From contig DTSG01000483.1 of assembly GCA_012965455.1 (NCBI GenBank), forward strand, positions 1-7,906: a DNA stretch of 7,906 nt, given 5' to 3'. Below are positions 5,931 to 7,906 of this stretch, in pieces (the stretch's first letter is position 1; each line of letters starts with the position of its first letter). A program made the translations under genes and the position numbers. Below the pieces are notes generated by a model that did not search any database, was not told the DNA's origin, and worked only from the letters and a program-made list of their open reading frames with translations. The stretch comes from Planctomycetaceae bacterium. GTDB taxonomy: Bacteria > Planctomycetota > Planctomycetia > Pirellulales > Pirellulaceae.

Positions 5931-7243
5931 GATCTGCGACGATTTTTACCGTTTGACTCCGATTTGCCAGAGTTGTTTTTGGCGTGCCAGCGGCGGCGAC
6001 CGGGATGGCTGCCCCGTCGTTTGCGGCGAGGCGTTGGTGCTTCTTCTTCAGGCAATTCCTTCACGACACCAACCAACGCTTCAGAGATCATCGAAATCGG
6101 CTTGACGGGTACGCTCTCACGCATCAATCGTTCGATCAGTCGTAGTTGCTTACGTTCATCTCCGGCACAAAAACTAATGGCTATGCCAGCACGCCCCGCT
6201 CGAGCTGTTCGCCCGATCCGGTGTACGTAGACTTCCGGTGTCTGCGGCAGTTCGTAGTTGATGACGTGGGAAATGTCCGAGAAGTCTAGGCCACGAGAGG
6301 CAAGGTCGGTTGCAATAAGGACGGGCGGTCGCTTGGACTTGAATCGTTCCATCGCTGCTCGACGTTGCGATTGGCTCTTATCACCATGAATTGCCATCGC
6401 TTTGATGCCGTCGCGAGAAAGACGTTTGGTGACCTTGTCGGCTCCGCGTTTGGTGCGAGTGAACACAAGTGTCTTCTCGCCTTCAATACCACGCAACAGC
6501 TCCGTGAGCACTTGTTGTTTGTCTTGGCGGTCAACAAAAAAGAGAGATTGGTCAACTAAATCAGGAGTGGCTGCGTCAGGGGCAACCTGAATTTCCTCAG
6601 GATTGTTCAGCCACTGTTTCGACAGGCGTCGGATCTCAGGGGCCATCGTTGCGGAGAACATCAATGTCTGTCGTATGTCGTTACACTTAGCGACAATCCG
6701 CGTTAGGTCCGGGATGAAACCCATGTCGAGCATTTGGTCCGCTTCGTCAAGGATCAATACGTCAATTTTTGTTAGGTCAACGTAGCCTTGTTGGCCTAAG
6801 TCAATCAAACGACCAGGCGTTGCGACAAGGATATCGACGCCGCGTTTAAGCGCTTTAACTTGCGAGTATTGCTTGACGCCACCGTAGACGACGGTGTTGC
6901 GTAGGGTAGTGAATTCGCTATAGGTGTCGAGGTTGTCACCTATTTGTCCGGCCAGCTCTCGAGTAGGCGAGAGGATCAAGCAGCGAATGACGCGGCGTCC
7001 GGAACGCTGTCGGCGTTTTTCGGCACCCGTTGTTGGGTTGCCAATTAAATCTAGGATGCGGTGAATTGTGGGCAATGCGAAAGCGGCGGTTTTGCCCGTA
7101 CCGGTTTGAGCACAACCGACAACATCTCTGCCGGCTAGGACGAGAGGAATGGTTTGTTCTTGGATGGGTGTAGGTTCTTTGTAACCTTTTTTTGCTAGGC
7201 TCTTGAGAATGGACTTGTGTAGTTTTAGTGATTCAAAATTCAT
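5918..7243 (-). CDS. rhlE: DEAD-box ATP-dependent RNA helicase, RhlE type
   Basis: Unwinds or remodels RNA using ATP in the cytoplasm; RhlE-type helicases act in ribosome assembly, RNA turnover and cold adaptation. The 441-residue product has every DEAD-box motif: the Q motif GYKEPTPIQEQ (20-30) with the upstream aromatic Phe3, Walker A AQTGTGKT (45-52), PTRELAGQ (93-100), TPGR (142-145), DEAD (166-169), SAT (197-199), LVFTRTKRGAD (259-269), AIHGDKSQSQR (284-294), ATDLASRGLDF (311-321) and HRIGRTARAG (341-350). The core ends near residue 380. An acidic linker (ELPEEEAP) then leads into a very basic tail (RRKRRGSHPGRRRW onward), a typical RhlE RNA-binding extension. A basic insert, EKRRQRSGRR at 75-84, precedes motif Ia. 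The ATG at 7243 has no strong Shine-Dalgarno but overlaps the stop of a short upstream frame. It is head to head with a cold-shock gene. Confidence 0.95.
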   Translation of the reverse strand: MNFESLKLHKSILKSLAKKGYKEPTPIQEQTIPLVLAGRDVVGCAQTGTGKTAAFALPTIHRILDLIGNPTTGAEKRRQRSGRRVIRCLILSPTRELAGQIGDNLDTYSEFTTLRNTVVYGGVKQYSQVKALKRGVDILVATPGRLIDLGQQGYVDLTKIDVLILDEADQMLDMGFIPDLTRIVAKCNDIRQTLMFSATMAPEIRRLSKQWLNNPEEIQVAPDAATPDLVDQSLFFVDRQDKQQVLTELLRGIEGEKTLVFTRTKRGADKVTKRLSRDGIKAMAIHGDKSQSQRRAAMERFKSKRPPVLIATDLASRGLDFSDISHVINYELPQTPEVYVHRIGRTARAGRAGIAISFCAGDERKQLRLIERLMRESVPVKPISMISEALVGVVKELPEEEAPTPRRKRRGSHPGRRRWHAKNNSGKSESNGKNRRRSKQQ

Positions 7244-7266
7244 AATGGATTCGGATACTCTTTCAT
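7240..7266 (-). promoter_or_regulatory. Eight-codon upstream ORF with ATGA overlap onto rhlE
   Basis: On the complement an ATG at 7266-7264 opens the frame MKEYPNPL and stops at TGA (7242-7240), which overlaps the rhlE ATG (7243-7241) as ATGA. This geometry allows translational coupling by reinitiation. There is no Shine-Dalgarno before the short frame, and a chance overlap cannot be excluded. Confidence 0.25.
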
Positions 7267-7354
7267 GGGGCGGGACGTACTAAACGCTCGCCAAAAAATG
7301 GTGTGTCACAAATACAAGTGTCAACGAAGAAATATCGCAGTCTGGAAAAATCTC

Positions 7355-7380
7355 CAGCGCCATGCAGTTGTGCTGTTTTT
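7355..7380 (+). terminator. Intrinsic-terminator-like hairpin with T-tract on the plus strand
   Basis: CAGCGC (7355-7360) pairs with GTGCTG (7370-7375), six pairs including one G-T, around a 9-base loop, and is followed directly by TTTTT (7376-7380). The position is odd: the neighbouring upstream gene runs the other way, so it would end an antisense or small transcript, or an early csp leader. A second hairpin, CTGGA (7342-7346) with TCCAG (7353-7357), shares bases 7355-7357 and would exclude it. Confidence 0.4.
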
Positions 7381-7464
7381 AGGTGTTGCACGAGAAGTCA
7401 GTCGTGATCAAAAGCCGCTTTGGACCTTGAATTAGAAAGAACACGACGAATAAAGAAGTACACG

Positions 7465-7668
7465 AATTGTCGTTTGTGCAGTTAGATTCTCGCGTTGCTC
7501 TCGCAGCAACATATGTTTTGCTTGCCGTGGATACATGCGGCACGTTGGTGTCCATGGATGGGCAAGTCTTGCTAAGTGGTTACTTTAGCAGTGGGTAACT
7601 AGTCGTCAATGGCAAAACGAAGCGAAATTGAAGATTGTTCTATTATTAGGAACAGTCCGCGAACGGAT
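7465..7668 (+). ncRNA. Candidate structured RNA: cluster of hairpins with a possible closing helix
   Basis: Five hairpins follow one another: 7494-7499 with 7505-7510 (GTTGCT/AGCAAC); 7521-7526 with 7561-7566 (CTTGCC/GGCAAG), enclosing 7528-7534 with 7548-7554 (seven pairs, one G-U); 7571-7577 with 7582-7589 (one bulge); 7636-7641 with 7649-7654; and 7655-7659 with 7664-7668 around a CGAA loop. The first three could be closed by TCGTTT (7470-7475) with AAACGA (7615-7620) and AATT (7465-7468) with AATT (7626-7629), making a multibranch fold. An alternative helix, GTTAC (7579-7583) with GTAAC (7595-7599), competes with the third hairpin. A weak promoter-like pair, TTGAAT (7427-7432) and TAAAGA (7451-7456), precedes it. 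This is hand folding without energies or conservation; the boundaries and strand are guesses. Confidence 0.25.
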
Positions 7669-7721
7669 AGATGGATTGCGATGCTTGCGCCAGTTGGGTT
7701 TTATAGCGTCACCATACTGTC

Positions 7722-7750
7722 GAAATATTTTGAAAAAATTATTTCTTTTC
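7722..7750 (+). terminator. AT-rich GAAA-loop hairpin followed by TTTT
   Basis: Bases 7722-7731 and 7736-7745 form a ten-position stem with one T-T mismatch around a GAAA tetraloop, followed by TTTT at 7746-7749. The stem is almost all A-T pairs, so it would be a weak terminator. It could instead be an AT-rich promoter-upstream element for csp. Confidence 0.25.
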
Positions 7751-7796
7751 CTGCACAAGATTGCGTCTGCAGCATAGACTAATACTTAATTAGAAG

Positions 7797-7817
7797 GGTG
7801 ATGTATCCTTCATCACC
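7797..7817 (+). promoter_or_regulatory. Perfect 7-bp hairpin in the csp leader
   Basis: GGTGATG (7797-7803) and CATCACC (7811-7817) are exact reverse complements around a 7-base loop (TATCCTT). The hairpin ends 20 bases before the csp Shine-Dalgarno, so it would probably lie in the mRNA leader if transcription starts upstream. Cold-shock leaders are known to act by temperature-dependent refolding; whether this one does is inference. A DNA operator is the alternative. Confidence 0.4.
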
Positions 7818-7837
7818 AACAAGTTATTCAGTTTTTT

Positions 7838-7843
7838 AGGAAG
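7838..7843 (+). promoter_or_regulatory. Strong Shine-Dalgarno for csp
   Basis: AGGAAG sits 5 bases before the ATG at 7849. This is among the clearest ribosome-binding sites in the window, in contrast to the weak sites before the sulfatase, DUF1501, DUF4198 and rhlE genes, and it suggests high translation, as expected for a cold-shock protein. It also fixes the start codon. Confidence 0.7.
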
Positions 7844-7848
7844 ATATA

Positions 7849-7906
7849 ATGGCCACAGGCACAATTAAACGTCTTACAGACAAAGGTTACGGATTCATTG
7901 ATATGG
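7849..7906 (+). CDS. Cold-shock domain protein (5' end only)
   Basis: Only the first 19 codons lie in the window, reading MATGTIKRLTDKGYGFIDM. This matches the start of the cold-shock domain: the first beta strand TGTIKRLTDK and the RNP1 RNA-binding motif KGYGFI (residues 12-17), whose aromatic residues stack on single-stranded RNA or DNA. Such proteins are about 65-90 residues long, small cytoplasmic nucleic-acid chaperones that melt RNA structure. The start is firm because of the AGGAAG site just upstream. A long spacer containing a perfect hairpin precedes it, which fits the long regulated leaders of this family. It is head to head with an RhlE-type helicase, another RNA-remodelling gene. 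The frame runs off the right edge, so the length and any C-terminal extension cannot be judged. Confidence 0.9.
   Translation, partial: MATGTIKRLTDKGYGFIDM

Larger units (their letters stand above)
7244..7848. other. 605-base spacer between rhlE and csp, without a protein gene
   Basis: I find no credible protein gene on either strand; the longest ATG frame I noticed is about 20 codons (from 7513) and has no ribosome-binding site. The spacer should hold the rhlE promoter and the csp promoter and leader. A perfect TTGACA -35 box lies on the complement at 7324-7319, but 17-18 bases on there is only a poor -10 match. For csp, TTGCGT at 7761-7766 is a possible -35 box without a good -10 partner. 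The spacer also holds several hairpins, listed separately. No riboswitch, tRNA, 6S, tmRNA, RNase P or SRP RNA signature was recognised. Confidence 0.7.

Noticed and set aside
5782..6105. 107-codon plus-strand frame over the rhlE/DUF4198 junction
   Set aside because: Antisense to the rhlE 3' end, has no recognisable domain, and begins over the DUF4198 start; best explained as a chance open frame.
432..7243. A single operon or a defence-type gene system
   Set aside because: Neighbouring genes alternate strands with separate promoters, and none shows nuclease, toxin, reverse transcriptase or other defence motifs.
7513..7575. 20-codon ATG frame in the rhlE-csp spacer (Cys/Trp-rich)
   Set aside because: No Shine-Dalgarno, no recognisable peptide family, and it lies in the hairpin cluster; too short to support.
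7244..7848. Known RNA family (6S, tmRNA, SRP RNA, RNase P, cobalamin or SAM riboswitch)
   Set aside because: None of the conserved sequence boxes I know for these families was seen on either strand.

Overview
The window looks like a chromosomal piece of a planctomycete, most likely a Pirellulales-type marine or freshwater member. The evidence is gene content: a secreted formylglycine-type sulfatase, a Tat-exported DUF1501 protein, an exported DUF4198 protein, and a small 'NPYQ... KPKAIKVFGVLNVIFGG' membrane protein of a kind common in that phylum. Base composition is near balanced by eye, and most starts lack a strong Shine-Dalgarno sequence. There are no transposases, phage genes, CRISPR arrays, tRNAs or rRNAs.

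Layout, left to right. A 100-codon membrane-protein ORF (311 to 9, minus) ends at the left edge and may be shortened. An AT-rich divergent spacer with two TATAAT boxes and an imperfect palindrome leads into a sulfatase (432-1889, plus). Convergent to it is a DUF1501 protein (3248-1929, minus). Back to back with that is a Tat-exported protein related to the catalytic domain of N,N-dimethylformamidase (3374-4933, plus). Their shared 125-base spacer holds two sigma70-like promoters whose -10 boxes overlap on opposite strands. Next come a DUF4198 protein (5783-4965, minus) and an RhlE-type DEAD-box RNA helicase (7243-5918, minus). A 605-base spacer follows, then the first 19 codons of a cold-shock-domain protein (7849 onward, plus).

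Functional reading. The first four complete genes encode proteins that leave the cytoplasm: one Sec-type sulfatase, two with twin-arginine leaders, and DUF4198 with a Sec signal. This fits the hydrolytic and metal-handling periplasm of planctomycetes, but the orientations alternate, so this is not one operon. The right end pairs two RNA-remodelling genes, rhlE and csp, head to head across a long spacer.

The most promising unexplained material is that rhlE-csp spacer. It holds a terminator-like hairpin with a T-tract on the plus strand, with a competing hairpin just before it. It also holds a cluster of consecutive hairpins that could be closed by a long-range helix, an AT-rich GAAA-loop hairpin followed by TTTT, and a perfect 7-bp hairpin just upstream of the csp ribosome-binding site. 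Together they suggest a structured csp leader or a separate small RNA. This rests on hand folding only. The overlapping divergent promoter at 3299-3347 is the best-supported regulatory observation.
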